Shown: one piece after another, positions 54,764 to 62,737 of the stretch
Numbering within the stretch: the stretch's first letter is position 1
Layout of the letters: each line of letters opens with the position of its first letter
The notes under the pieces: model-generated
Seen by the model: only the letters and a program-made list of their open reading frames with translations
Databases searched by the model: none
What the model was told of the DNA's origin: nothing
From: Sphingomonas endolithica
GTDB lineage: Bacteria; Pseudomonadota; Alphaproteobacteria; Sphingomonadales; Sphingomonadaceae
DNA: 64,000 bases
Direction: 5' to 3'
Assembly (NCBI RefSeq): GCF_025231525.1
Contig: NZ_CP103057.1
Span: 1,195,001 to 1,259,000, forward strand
Position numbers and translations under genes: made by a program

Positions 54764-56716
54764 CTACTGACACGCCAGGCATTCATCGTAATCGGTCGTT
54801 TCGAACTCGTACTTGGGCTTGTCGATCGTGTTGTCGTTCTCGACGCCACCGGCAAAGCCTGCGCGCTGCACGCTCTTCGAACGCAGATAGTAAAGCGACT
54901 TGATGCCCAGTTCCCAGGCGCGGAAGTGGAGCATGAGCAGGTCCCATTTCTCGACATCGGCCGGGATGAACAGGTTCAGCGACTGCGCCTGATCGATATA
55001 GGGCGTGCGATCGCCGGCCAGCTCGAGCAGCCAGCGCTGGTCGATCTCGAAGCTGGTCTTGTAGCAATCCTTTTCCTCGATGCTGAGGAAATCGAGATGC
55101 TGTACCGAGCCGCCCTGCTCCAGGATCGAATTCCATACCGCATCGCTGTTCTTCGACTTTTCGATCAGCAATTTCTCGAGATACGGGTTCTTGATCGAGA
55201 ACGAGCCGCTGAGCGTCTTGTGCGTGTAGATGTTGGCCGGGATCGGCTCGATGCACGCGCTGGTGCCGCCGCAGATGATGCTGATAGACGCGGTTGGCGC
55301 GATCGCCATCTTGCAGCTGAAGCGTTCCATCACGCCCATGTCGGCAGCATCCGGGCAGGGCCCGCGTTCCACCGCGAGTTGCATCGACGCTTCGTCGACC
55401 TGGCCCTTGATGTGCTTGAACATGCGCAGGTTCCACGATTTGGCCATCGCGCCTTCGAAGGCGAGGCCGCGGGCCTGCAGGAAGGAGTGGAAGCCCATCA
55501 CGCCCAGGCCGACCGAGCGCTCGCGCGCCGCGCTATAGGCCGCACGCTCCATGCCGGGTTCGGCACGGTCGATATAATCCTGCAGCACGTTGTCGAGGAA
55601 GCGCATCACGTCCTCGATAAAGCCCTTCTGGTCCTTCCACTGGTCCCAGGTTTCGAGGTTCAGCGACGACAGGCAGCAGACCGCCGTGCGCTCGTTGCCG
55701 AGATGGTCCTTGCCGGTCGGCAGCGTGATCTCGCTGCACAGGTTCGAGGTCGAGACCTTGAGGCCGAGATCGCGGTGATGCTTGGGCATCGCCTTGTTCA
55801 CGTGATCGGCGAACACGATGTACGGCTCACCGGTGGCGAGACGGGTCTCGACCAGCTTCTGGAACAGGCTGCGGGCATCGACGCGGCCACGCTCGGACTG
55901 GTCCTTGGGGCTGCGCAGCACCCATTCGTCGCCCGCACGCACCGCTTCCATGAACGCATCGGTCAGCAGCACGCCGTGATGCAGGTTGAGCGCCTTGCGG
56001 TTGAAATCGCCCGAGGGCTTCCGGATCTCGAGGAACTCCTCGATCTCGGGGTGCGACACGTCGAGATAGCAGGCGGCCGAGCCGCGGCGCAACGAACCCT
56101 GGCTGATTGCCAGCGTCAGCGAATCCATCACGCGCACGAACGGGATGATGCCGCTGGTCTTGCCATTGAGGCCGACCGGCTCGCCGATGCCGCGGACATT
56201 GCCCCAATAGGTGCCGATCCCGCCGCCACGCGAGGCGAGCCAGACATTCTCGTTCCAGGTGTCGACGATGCCGTTCAGGCTGTCGGGCACCGAATTGAGG
56301 TAGCAGCTGATCGGCAGGCCGCGCCCGGTGCCGCCGTTCGACAGCACCGGCGTCGCGGGCATGAACCACAATTGCGAGATCGCGTCGTACAGGCGCTGCG
56401 CATGCGCGGCATCGTCGGCATAGGCAGAGGCCACGCGGACGAACAGATCCTGGTAGCGCTCGCCCGGCAGCAGATAGCGGTCGGTCAGCGTATCCTTGCC
56501 GAAATCGGTGAGCAGCGCGTCACGCGAATGATCGACCTCGACCGGATAGAGCTGCGCCTTCACTTCCTTGGAATCGCTGCGCGCTTCCAGCTTGCGATCG
56601 ACATCGGTCGCTTCGGCCTTGATCCCAGCGGTCACCGCAGCATCCGCGCTCATGACCGTGTCCCGCACCATCGTTTCCATTGCTGCGTCCGCTCCCTGGC
56701 TGTCGCTGAAATCCAT
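54764..56716 (-). CDS. nrdA: Class I ribonucleotide reductase alpha subunit
   Basis: 650 aa. Catalytic cysteine region GLPISCYLNSVPDSLNGIVD, substrate-site SNLCSEITLPTGKDHL, the YY pair in LGIKSLYYLRSKSVQRA, and a C-terminal CLACQ that shuttles reducing equivalents. It reduces ribonucleotides with NrdB. There is no N-terminal ATP-cone: after an acidic start the conserved part begins at TLTDRYLLPGE. The overall activity site for dATP inhibition is therefore absent. GAGGAACGG precedes the ATG. Confidence 0.95.
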   Translation of the reverse strand: MDFSDSQGADAAMETMVRDTVMSADAAVTAGIKAEATDVDRKLEARSDSKEVKAQLYPVEVDHSRDALLTDFGKDTLTDRYLLPGERYQDLFVRVASAYADDAAHAQRLYDAISQLWFMPATPVLSNGGTGRGLPISCYLNSVPDSLNGIVDTWNENVWLASRGGGIGTYWGNVRGIGEPVGLNGKTSGIIPFVRVMDSLTLAISQGSLRRGSAACYLDVSHPEIEEFLEIRKPSGDFNRKALNLHHGVLLTDAFMEAVRAGDEWVLRSPKDQSERGRVDARSLFQKLVETRLATGEPYIVFADHVNKAMPKHHRDLGLKVSTSNLCSEITLPTGKDHLGNERTAVCCLSSLNLETWDQWKDQKGFIEDVMRFLDNVLQDYIDRAEPGMERAAYSAARERSVGLGVMGFHSFLQARGLAFEGAMAKSWNLRMFKHIKGQVDEASMQLAVERGPCPDAADMGVMERFSCKMAIAPTASISIICGGTSACIEPIPANIYTHKTLSGSFSIKNPYLEKLLIEKSKNSDAVWNSILEQGGSVQHLDFLSIEEKDCYKTSFEIDQRWLLELAGDRTPYIDQAQSLNLFIPADVEKWDLLMLHFRAWELGIKSLYYLRSKSVQRAGFAGGVENDNTIDKPKYEFETTDYDECLACQ

Positions 56717-56797
56717 TACATCCGTTCCTCAATCTGCTGCCCGCACAACCGGTCTGCGACCGATCCCCGACGGGGCACATGCCCCCAAAAAAAATCA

Positions 56798-56930
56798 TCA
56801 GGCCCCATGTCGACCGGGGTAGAACAAAGCGGGACCGTCGCACGACCAACCGGCGCTTGCAACGCCTTCATACTATATGGCGACGAAGCCCTTGTTCTAC
56901 CAGCATTGGGGTCAGGCCCCATGCTCGACC
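56798..56930. promoter_or_regulatory. Duplicated and inverted motifs upstream of nrdA
   Basis: TCAGGCCCCATGTCGACC (56798-56815) and TCAGGCCCCATGCTCGACC (56912-56930) are direct copies. Between them, GGTAGAACAA (56818-56827) is inverted as TTGTTCTACC (56892-56901), and TACTATATGG (56871-56880) lies in the middle. The region is 82-214 bp before the nrdA ATG and could be a regulator target, for example of an NrdR-like or SOS-type system. The rest of the 56717-57201 gap shows no gene. Confidence 0.4.
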
Positions 56931-57201
56931 CCCACAGATTGTGCCCAAAGCACTTGCCTTGCAAGACGGTAATTCGCCCGCCCATTCCATCGTCGGGTCG
57001 CATCACCCCTCGCTGGCTCGGCCGGCGGCCCGCGACGCGCGCTCAAAGCTGGCATCGGCAAAACGCAAGTATCGAAGTGCCGTGAAGCAAATAAATATCG
57101 CGCCGGCCGGCGCACCGATCGGCGCCCTCGCCGCCCTTCCACAACGGGCAACATGGGTTGCCACATCCGCCAGGGTAGCGGTGGTGCGGGTGCGTTATCA
57201 A

Positions 57202-58461
57202 ATGCGCCGCATGCTCAAGAACATGCCGGGCGGGTCGTCGTGGCGCCGCTCCACAAAAAGACCATCCCGCTTATGGATTGCCGTTCCCGCCATCGCCGGG
57301 ATCGCATCGGTCACGACGCTGGCGCTGATCGCACAGCCGGAACAGGAAGTGGGTGGCGGCACCGCCGAGCCGACGATCGGCCAGGTCTATTTCGGCGGCC
57401 CCGACAAGCCGGCCGGCGTGCTGCGCGATCTGCTGCTGGCCAAGGTGCGCGCGACACCGCCCGGCCAATCGATCGACTGGGCGACCTATTACTTCCTCGA
57501 TAGCGAGCTCGCGCAGGCGCTGATCGACGCCAGCCGCCGTGGCGTGAAGGTACGGCTGGTGGTGGAAGGCGATCCGCGCCTGGCCGGGGCGAATAGCGGC
57601 GTGCTGGCGATGCTCCGCCAGGCGGGGCTCAGCAACGGCCTGACGATCCGACGCGAACTGCCGGCGCCGCTCGATGCGCTCAGCGGCAAGCTCCACGCCA
57701 AGATCTACGCCTTCTCCTGGCCGCGCCCGGTCGCGCTGGTCGGCTCCTTCAACCCGTCGGGCGGCGTGGACGACGACAGCGCCGCGATCGTGCGCGAGAT
57801 CGGCGATCAGGATCGCGGCCACAATGTGCTGGTGGAAATCACCGGCCGCGGGCTGGTCGAGGCGCTGGTGACCCATGTCGCCGACCTGGCGCGCGACGGC
57901 GGTGCGATCAGCCGCTTCGGCATGACGCAGAACCGGGTCGTGCGCGATCGCGACACGCAGCTCTTTTTCTATCCCCGCCTGCACACCGACATCGTCGAGG
58001 AGGAACTGGATGGGCTCGGGGCCGGCGACCGGCTATGGGCCGCGATCTCGCACCTTAAAGGCAAAGCGGTGGCGGCGCTGGAGGGGGCGGCACGACGCGG
58101 TGCGGCCATCCATTTGGTCGTGCACGACACCGAACGCCGCGTGCCGCAGGACGCGGTCGACCGGCTGACCGCGCAAGGGGTAGAGATTCGGCGCTATCGG
58201 CATGCCGACGGCCTGCCGATGCACGACAAGATCTTCGTCATCGAACGGCGCGATCATTGGATCAGCTATTTCGGCAGCCTCAATTTCAACCGCAATTCGC
58301 GCTTCCTGAACGACGAGGTGCTGGTGCGCTCGACCAACGCGCCGCTGGCGCTGGCGTTGCTCAAGCGGTTTGCCGATATCGATCGTGAGTTGGACCGGCA
58401 GCAGGTCATCGCCGAGCCCGCAATCCGGTCGTTGGGCGGCAAGGTACGCGCGGCGCGATAG
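57202..58461 (+). CDS. Phospholipase D-like domain protein
   Basis: About 419 aa. A membrane anchor (RLWIAVPAIAGIASVTTLAL) near the N-terminus is followed by two PLD half-sites: LSGKLHAKIYAFSWPRP with LVGSFNPSGG, and LPMHDKIFVIERRDHW with SYFGSLNFNRNSRF. In each HxKxxxx motif the final position is Ser or Glu rather than Asp. Starts at 57202 or 57211 are possible and neither has a clear ribosome site. Could hydrolyse or transfer phosphatidyl groups or act on nucleic acid in the envelope. Confidence 0.75.
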   Translation: MRRMLKNMPGGSSWRRSTKRPSRLWIAVPAIAGIASVTTLALIAQPEQEVGGGTAEPTIGQVYFGGPDKPAGVLRDLLLAKVRATPPGQSIDWATYYFLDSELAQALIDASRRGVKVRLVVEGDPRLAGANSGVLAMLRQAGLSNGLTIRRELPAPLDALSGKLHAKIYAFSWPRPVALVGSFNPSGGVDDDSAAIVREIGDQDRGHNVLVEITGRGLVEALVTHVADLARDGGAISRFGMTQNRVVRDRDTQLFFYPRLHTDIVEEELDGLGAGDRLWAAISHLKGKAVAALEGAARRGAAIHLVVHDTERRVPQDAVDRLTAQGVEIRRYRHADGLPMHDKIFVIERRDHWISYFGSLNFNRNSRFLNDEVLVRSTNAPLALALLKRFADIDRELDRQQVIAEPAIRSLGGKVRAAR

Positions 58462-58521
58462 CGCTTGGGGTCATTCGTGGGAGGCGCACAAAGCGATTGG
58501 CAGCGCATCGCACAACAAGCC

Positions 58522-58672
58522 GTCACCCCGGACTTGTTCAGGGGTCCACCGATCCGAAAGTACCATCGTCATCCTGAACTTGTTTCAGGATCCAGGCGCG
58601 GTCGGCGACCACAAAGACGGTGTCCATGAGGCGAATGACCGCGCCTGGATGCTGAAACGAGTTCAGCATGAC
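58522..58672. repeat. REP-type palindromes, family B
   Basis: A half-unit GTCACCCCGGACTTGTTCAG at 58522, then GTCATCCTGAACTTGTTTCA near 58568 is inverted as GCTGAAACGAGTTCAGCATGAC ending at 58672. Relatives occur at 60009 and 61764. Confidence 0.75.
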
Positions 58673-58697
58673 GGTACTTGCTTGGACGGGTAAGGCT

Positions 58698-58907
58698 TTA
58701 AGCTCCCACCGACCGGCCGCTGCCTCCGTCCGACACCTCGCCCGACGTCTGCGCCTCCGCCTCCTCGGCGGCGCGCGCGAGCGCCTTTGCCGAGGCGTCG
58801 GCGGCGGCTGGCGTCATCGACAAGGCCAGCCCGCCGGGTCCGTCCAGCAGCACCAGGCCCTGCTCGGCGGTGGCCCCGATCGGGGTATCGTACGGCGGGT
58901 GCGACAT
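58698..58907 (-). CDS. Small acidic protein of unknown function
   Basis: 69 aa: MSHPPYDTPIGATAEQGLVL then LDGPGGLALSMTPAAADASA and an Ala/Glu-rich tail. The LLDGPGGLALSMTPAAA pattern looks like a conserved small protein. It is divergent from the Crp/Fnr regulator across 79 bp and may be its target or an antagonist (inference). Confidence 0.5.
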   Translation of the reverse strand: MSHPPYDTPIGATAEQGLVLLDGPGGLALSMTPAAADASAKALARAAEEAEAQTSGEVSDGGSGRSVGA

Positions 58908-58986
58908 TTTCTGTTCCCAAGCTACTTATGGGTGTACGGGTCGGCCAACGCGCACATGGGGCGGCGCGTTCCAGAACGGGGGATTG

Positions 58987-59694
58987 ATGATTACGCGTCT
59001 GTTCCTGCTAACGCATCGCACGCCGGTGCTGACGGCCGAGGATGCGGCCGCATTCGAAGCGGCCGCCGGACGCACGCAGGAATTCGACGCCAAGCGCGTA
59101 ATCGTGCGCGAGAACGTGCCGCTGACGCAGTGCACGCTGTTGCTGGATGGCTTTATCGAGCGTTTCAAGGACATGCCGGACGGGCGGCGGCAGATCCTGG
59201 CGATCCACATCCCCGGCGACTTCGTCGACCTGCACAGCTATCCGCTGAAACGGCTGGAGCATTCGGTCGCCGCGCTCACCCCGGTGAAGGTCGCCATCTT
59301 CCCGCATGCCGACGTGCGCGGACTGACCGAACGATCCGCGACACTGACGGAATTGCTGTGGCGATCGACGATGATCGATGCGGCGATCAACCGCGAATGG
59401 ATCGCCTCGATCGGTGCGCGCGGCGCGGCGGTGCGGCTGGCGCATCTGTTCTGTGAGATGTTCATCCGGCTCGGCCGGGTCGGCCTGACGCGCGACCTGG
59501 AATTCGACTTTCCGGTGACACAGGTGGATCTCGCCGATGCCACCGGGCTGACCGCGGTCCATGCCAACCGCATGCTGCGCAAGCTGCGCGAAGACGGGCT
59601 GCTGGAATTCCGCCAAGGCGTAGTGCGGATCCTCGACTGGCCGGCGCTGCAGCGCTTCGGCGAGTTCGACGCCAATTATCTGTTCATCGACTGA
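58987..59694 (+). CDS. Crp/Fnr-family transcriptional regulator
   Basis: 235 aa from ATG 58987 (GGGG upstream). The cyclic-nucleotide-type beta-barrel (LLDGFIERFKDMPDGRRQIL, IPGDFVDLHSYPLKRLEHSV) is followed by a dimer helix and a C-terminal HTH (PVTQVDLADATGLTAVHANR, MLRKLREDGLLEFRQG). The CRP-type Arg that contacts the cAMP phosphate is not evident and there is no Fe-S cysteine cluster, so the ligand is unknown. Confidence 0.88.
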   Translation: MITRLFLLTHRTPVLTAEDAAAFEAAAGRTQEFDAKRVIVRENVPLTQCTLLLDGFIERFKDMPDGRRQILAIHIPGDFVDLHSYPLKRLEHSVAALTPVKVAIFPHADVRGLTERSATLTELLWRSTMIDAAINREWIASIGARGAAVRLAHLFCEMFIRLGRVGLTRDLEFDFPVTQVDLADATGLTAVHANRMLRKLREDGLLEFRQGVVRILDWPALQRFGEFDANYLFID

Positions 59695-59739
59695 AACGGC
59701 CGCGAGACGCGCCGGCGCCGGCGCGCTAAAGGTACCGGC

Positions 59740-59973
59740 ATGTTGGAAATGCGCCCCGATTGCGAACGCTGCGGCGTCGATCTGCCCGCCGACGATGCCG
59801 GTGCCTTCATCTGCTCGTTCGAGTGCACCTTCTGTGCCGAATGCGCCGACGCGCTGGACGAGCGTTGCCCCAATTGCGGTGGCGAGTTGCTCGACCGGCC
59901 GGCCCGAGTGGACGACGCGCTCGTTCGCCACCCCGCCGCCACGCAGCGCCGCTTCGGGCAGGGCACGGCCTGA
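59740..59973 (+). CDS. DUF1272 zinc-ribbon protein
   Basis: 77 aa. MLEMRPDCERCGVDLPADDA, then FICSFECTFCAECADALDER and CPNCGGELLDRPAR: eight cysteines in CxxC pairs form a zinc-binding ribbon. Short family with no assigned role. Confidence 0.85.
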   Translation: MLEMRPDCERCGVDLPADDAGAFICSFECTFCAECADALDERCPNCGGELLDRPARVDDALVRHPAATQRRFGQGTA

Positions 59974-60008
59974 TCTAGGCGCGAAGGGGGTCCGTTCGAT
60001 CCATCATC

Positions 60009-60116
60009 GTCACCCCGGACTTGTTCCGGGGGCCACCGTGCCGCACTCTCTGCCTTCAAGTCGGAGTCCCGGGGGGACAAGCCGCTGGGTGGACCCCGGA
60101 ACAAGTCCGGGGTGAC
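60009..60116. repeat. REP-type paired palindrome, family B
   Basis: GTCACCCCGGACTTGTTCCG at the left is inverted as CCCCGGAACAAGTCCGGGG with TGAC at the right, about 108 bp in all. It lies between DUF1272 and the HerA-like gene. Confidence 0.85.
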
Positions 60117-60252
60117 GGTCTTGGCTGATGCGAAACCGCCCAACCTATGACTAGCCGGTGGGGAAACCGCTGCGATGCCGCTGCCGCCGCCAAACCGCCC
60201 CCCACGCGGCTTATCCCTTTCCCTGTCGCCGCGCATCGGCCACAGGGAAAGC

Positions 60253-61701
60253 ATGACGGTACGCGTGGACATGGGGATGGATTCGGGCGGCAGCCCGGTG
60301 TCCATGGACCTGGAGGAGCTGCTCGCCACGCGGCTGCTGGTGCAGGGCAATTCCGGCTCCGGCAAATCGCACCTGCTCCGGCGGCTGCTCGAACGCAGCG
60401 CCGGGCATGTGCAGCAGATCATCATCGATCCCGAGGGCGATTTCGTGACGCTCGCCGGCCCGTACGGCCACGTTGTGGTCGAGGCGGTGAATTATTCGCT
60501 GGTCGAGATCGTGCGCTTCGCCAGCCGCCTGCGCGAGGCGCGCGCCTCGGTGGTGCTCGACCTCGAAGGCCTCGATGCCGAGGGACAGATGCGCTGCGCC
60601 GCGGCTTTCCTGGGCGCGTTGTTCGATGCCCCGCGCGAGCATTGGTACCCGGCGCTGGTGGTGGTGGACGAGGCGCAGGTGTTCGCGCCGTCGGTCGGCG
60701 GCGATGTCGCCGAGGATGCGCGCAAGGCGTCGCTGGCGGCGATGACCAACCTGATGTGCCGCGGGCGCAAGCGCGGCTTGGCCGGCGTGATCGCCACGCA
60801 GCGGCTGGCCAAGCTTGCCAAGAACGTCGCGGCCGAAGCGTCCAACTTCCTGATGGGCCGCACCTTCCTCGACATCGACATGGCACGCGCGGCCGACCTG
60901 CTCGGCATGGAGCGCCGCCAGGCCGAGCAGATCCGCGATCTCGACCGCGGCACGTTCCTAGCGCTGGGGCCGGCCGTGTCGCGCCGTCCGGTCGCGATCC
61001 GCATCGGTGCGGTCGACACGTCCGCGCGCAGCAGCAGCCCGGTGCTCACCCCGCTGCCCACAAGCGGGCGCGACATGCAGCAGATGCTGTTCGCCGAAGT
61101 CGAGCAGCCGCAATTCATCATGCCCGCCGCCGCGCCCAAGGCGGCGCCGGTCGACCGCGTGCTGCAGGATATCGAGCAGAACGATGCCGAGCCCGCGCCA
61201 CCGCCGCCCGATGCCGAGCCCGTCGATCATAGCGAGGTGGTGGCCGATGTGCTGCGCGCGATCGTGGCCGACGCGGAATCGGCGACGCGATCGGCGGCGG
61301 TGCTGTTCCAGGATTTCCAGGTGCGCTGCCGGATGGTGGGCGTGCAGCGCTCGCCGCTCGATCTGTCGGCCTTTGCCCGGCGGCTGGCGGCGGCGCGCGC
61401 CGGCATCTTCGATGGTCTGGAGGCGGAATGGGCGCCGGTGATCGAGACCGCGCAGGACCTGCCCGACGACATGCTGGGCGCGTTCCTGCTGATCGCGCGC
61501 GCGGCGCGCGACGGCGATCCCTGCCCGAGTGACGAGGACGTGGCGCGCATCTACGGCACCAGCTCGCTCGGCCGCGCGCGGCGCGTGATGAGCTATATCG
61601 AGGGGCGCAACATGTTCGTGACGCGCATCGACCTGTCGGGCAAACGATCGATCACCATTCCGGGGCTGGGCTGGACCACGCAGCCCGCCGAGGCGGCTTG
61701 A
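60253..61701 (+). CDS. HerA-like / DUF87 ATPase
   Basis: 482 aa. Walker A is LVQGNSGSGKSHLLRRLLER, Walker B is PALVVVDEAQVFAPS, with the RGRKRGLAGVIATQRLAKLA and TFLDIDMARAADLLGM blocks typical of HerA/FtsK-like helicases, plus IIIDPEGDFVTLAG. A proline-rich linker (about 330-360) leads to a C-terminal domain. HerA normally works with a NurA-type nuclease; none is seen here. The start at 60253 is preceded by AGGGAAAG. Confidence 0.85.
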   Translation: MTVRVDMGMDSGGSPVSMDLEELLATRLLVQGNSGSGKSHLLRRLLERSAGHVQQIIIDPEGDFVTLAGPYGHVVVEAVNYSLVEIVRFASRLREARASVVLDLEGLDAEGQMRCAAAFLGALFDAPREHWYPALVVVDEAQVFAPSVGGDVAEDARKASLAAMTNLMCRGRKRGLAGVIATQRLAKLAKNVAAEASNFLMGRTFLDIDMARAADLLGMERRQAEQIRDLDRGTFLALGPAVSRRPVAIRIGAVDTSARSSSPVLTPLPTSGRDMQQMLFAEVEQPQFIMPAAAPKAAPVDRVLQDIEQNDAEPAPPPPDAEPVDHSEVVADVLRAIVADAESATRSAAVLFQDFQVRCRMVGVQRSPLDLSAFARRLAAARAGIFDGLEAEWAPVIETAQDLPDDMLGAFLLIARAARDGDPCPSDEDVARIYGTSSLGRARRVMSYIEGRNMFVTRIDLSGKRSITIPGLGWTTQPAEAA

Positions 61702-61763
61702 GTTCACGGTCCGGCTGTTTGAGCTAGCTAGCCATCATTTTGCGCAAAGCGGGTGCCGCTGCC

Positions 61764-61937
61764 GTCACCCCGGACTTGTTCCGGGGTCCACCCTGCCGCA
61801 CGCTTTGCCCTTGGTGAGTGTGTCGCCTGGACATTCACCACCACGTCATCCCCGCGCAGGCGGGGTCGATAAGCTCGGGCGTCAGGGCTTCAGTCGCGAA
61901 GCAAGCCAGTATGGATCCCCGCCTGCGCGGGGATGAC
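61764..61937. repeat. Half-unit of family B plus a family A paired palindrome
   Basis: GTCACCCCGGACTTGTTCCG with GGGTCCACC lies at 61764. At 61845, GTCATCCCCGCGCAGGCGGGG is inverted as CCCCGCCTGCGCGGGGATGAC ending at 61937. They sit in a gap of about 640 bp (61702-62343). Confidence 0.75.
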
Positions 61938-62057
61938 GAACTAGGCGCGAACGAGATAACCGCCGAACACGTCGGGGCTGACAGCGTGATTCGGGACGCG
62001 CGACAATGCAAACTTCACCCCTTGCCATAAAAACTACCGCCCGTTACACAATGGTGG

Positions 62058-62085
62058 TTGACGCGCCGCAGCATCGTTTTATATA
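62058..62085 (+). promoter_or_regulatory. Sigma70-type promoter ahead of the efflux genes
   Basis: TTGACG (62058-62063) and TATATA (62080-62085) with 16-base spacing make a good promoter. The following CCGCTCAGTACGG has short inverted ends (CCG/CGG) and could be part of a repressor site. The leader before the 130-aa gene would be about 250 nt. Confidence 0.55.
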
Positions 62086-62343
62086 CCGCTCAGTACGGAA
62101 GCCAGGTCCTGATGTGGATGCGGCAGCAGCCAGGGGAATGGCGCCGATGAGTGTAACGCCAAGCTAAAGCAATCGCGGCCGGCAACGCCCGCCGCCTCCA
62201 ATTTTCAGCGACGCTCGGGAGTCAGTGCAGAGGCATTGTCCGGCAAGCGATCGATCTCGCCTTTTCGATCGGCGGCAACGCGCGGACCCTGTCCGCGGGA
62301 ACCCTTCCGCTCGCTTACTCACTTCGCACGAAGGGGAAACCCC

Positions 62344-62736
62344 ATGGCCTATCTCGATCTCGACAACATGTTCCCGGCACCTTTGGGCAGCCGCGGCACC
62401 ACCCCTGCCCCGGCCCCCGGCCCGTCGGGCTTCACCGCGCTCGAATGGAGCGTCATTGCGCTCGCCAAGAACGACACGATCGGCAGCCTGGCGACGCCGG
62501 GCCGCGTGTCGCGCGCGCTGGGTGGCGTGTTCGGGCTGAGCACCGCGTCGCGGCTCGCCGATCCCAAGCTGGAAGCGCTGCGCCGCATGGCGGTTCACGC
62601 CTGGCGCCGGGGCTTCGCGCTGCCGATGGCGGAGATCAATCGCTTCATCGCGGCGGGCTTTGGCGAGGCGCAGATGGAGACGCTGGTCGCTAGCGTCACT
62701 GGCCTGCGCGTGGCGGCGAATGGCCGGAGCGCGTAA
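62344..62736 (+). CDS. Small protein of unknown function, first gene before the RND adaptor
   Basis: 130 aa from ATG 62344 (AAGGGGAA upstream). MAYLDLDNMFPAPLGSRGTT, then FTALEWSVIALAKNDTIGSL, RRMAVHAWRRGFALPMAEIN and GFGEAQMETLVASVTGLRV. It is helical, with no signal or membrane segment. It ends one base before the adaptor start and so is co-translated. It may be a regulator or accessory factor of the pump (inference). Confidence 0.65.
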   Translation: MAYLDLDNMFPAPLGSRGTTPAPAPGPSGFTALEWSVIALAKNDTIGSLATPGRVSRALGGVFGLSTASRLADPKLEALRRMAVHAWRRGFALPMAEINRFIAAGFGEAQMETLVASVTGLRVAANGRSA

Positions 62737-62737
62737 C

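Noticed and set aside
54926..57085. Long plus-strand frame opposite nrdA
   Set aside because: Shadow of nrdA; the minus strand carries clear catalytic motifs and the plus-strand translation is compositionally biased.
59676..60425. Minus-strand frame overlapping DUF1272 and the start of the HerA-like gene
   Set aside because: It is Ser/Arg-rich with no motif and overlaps a better-supported gene and a repeat.
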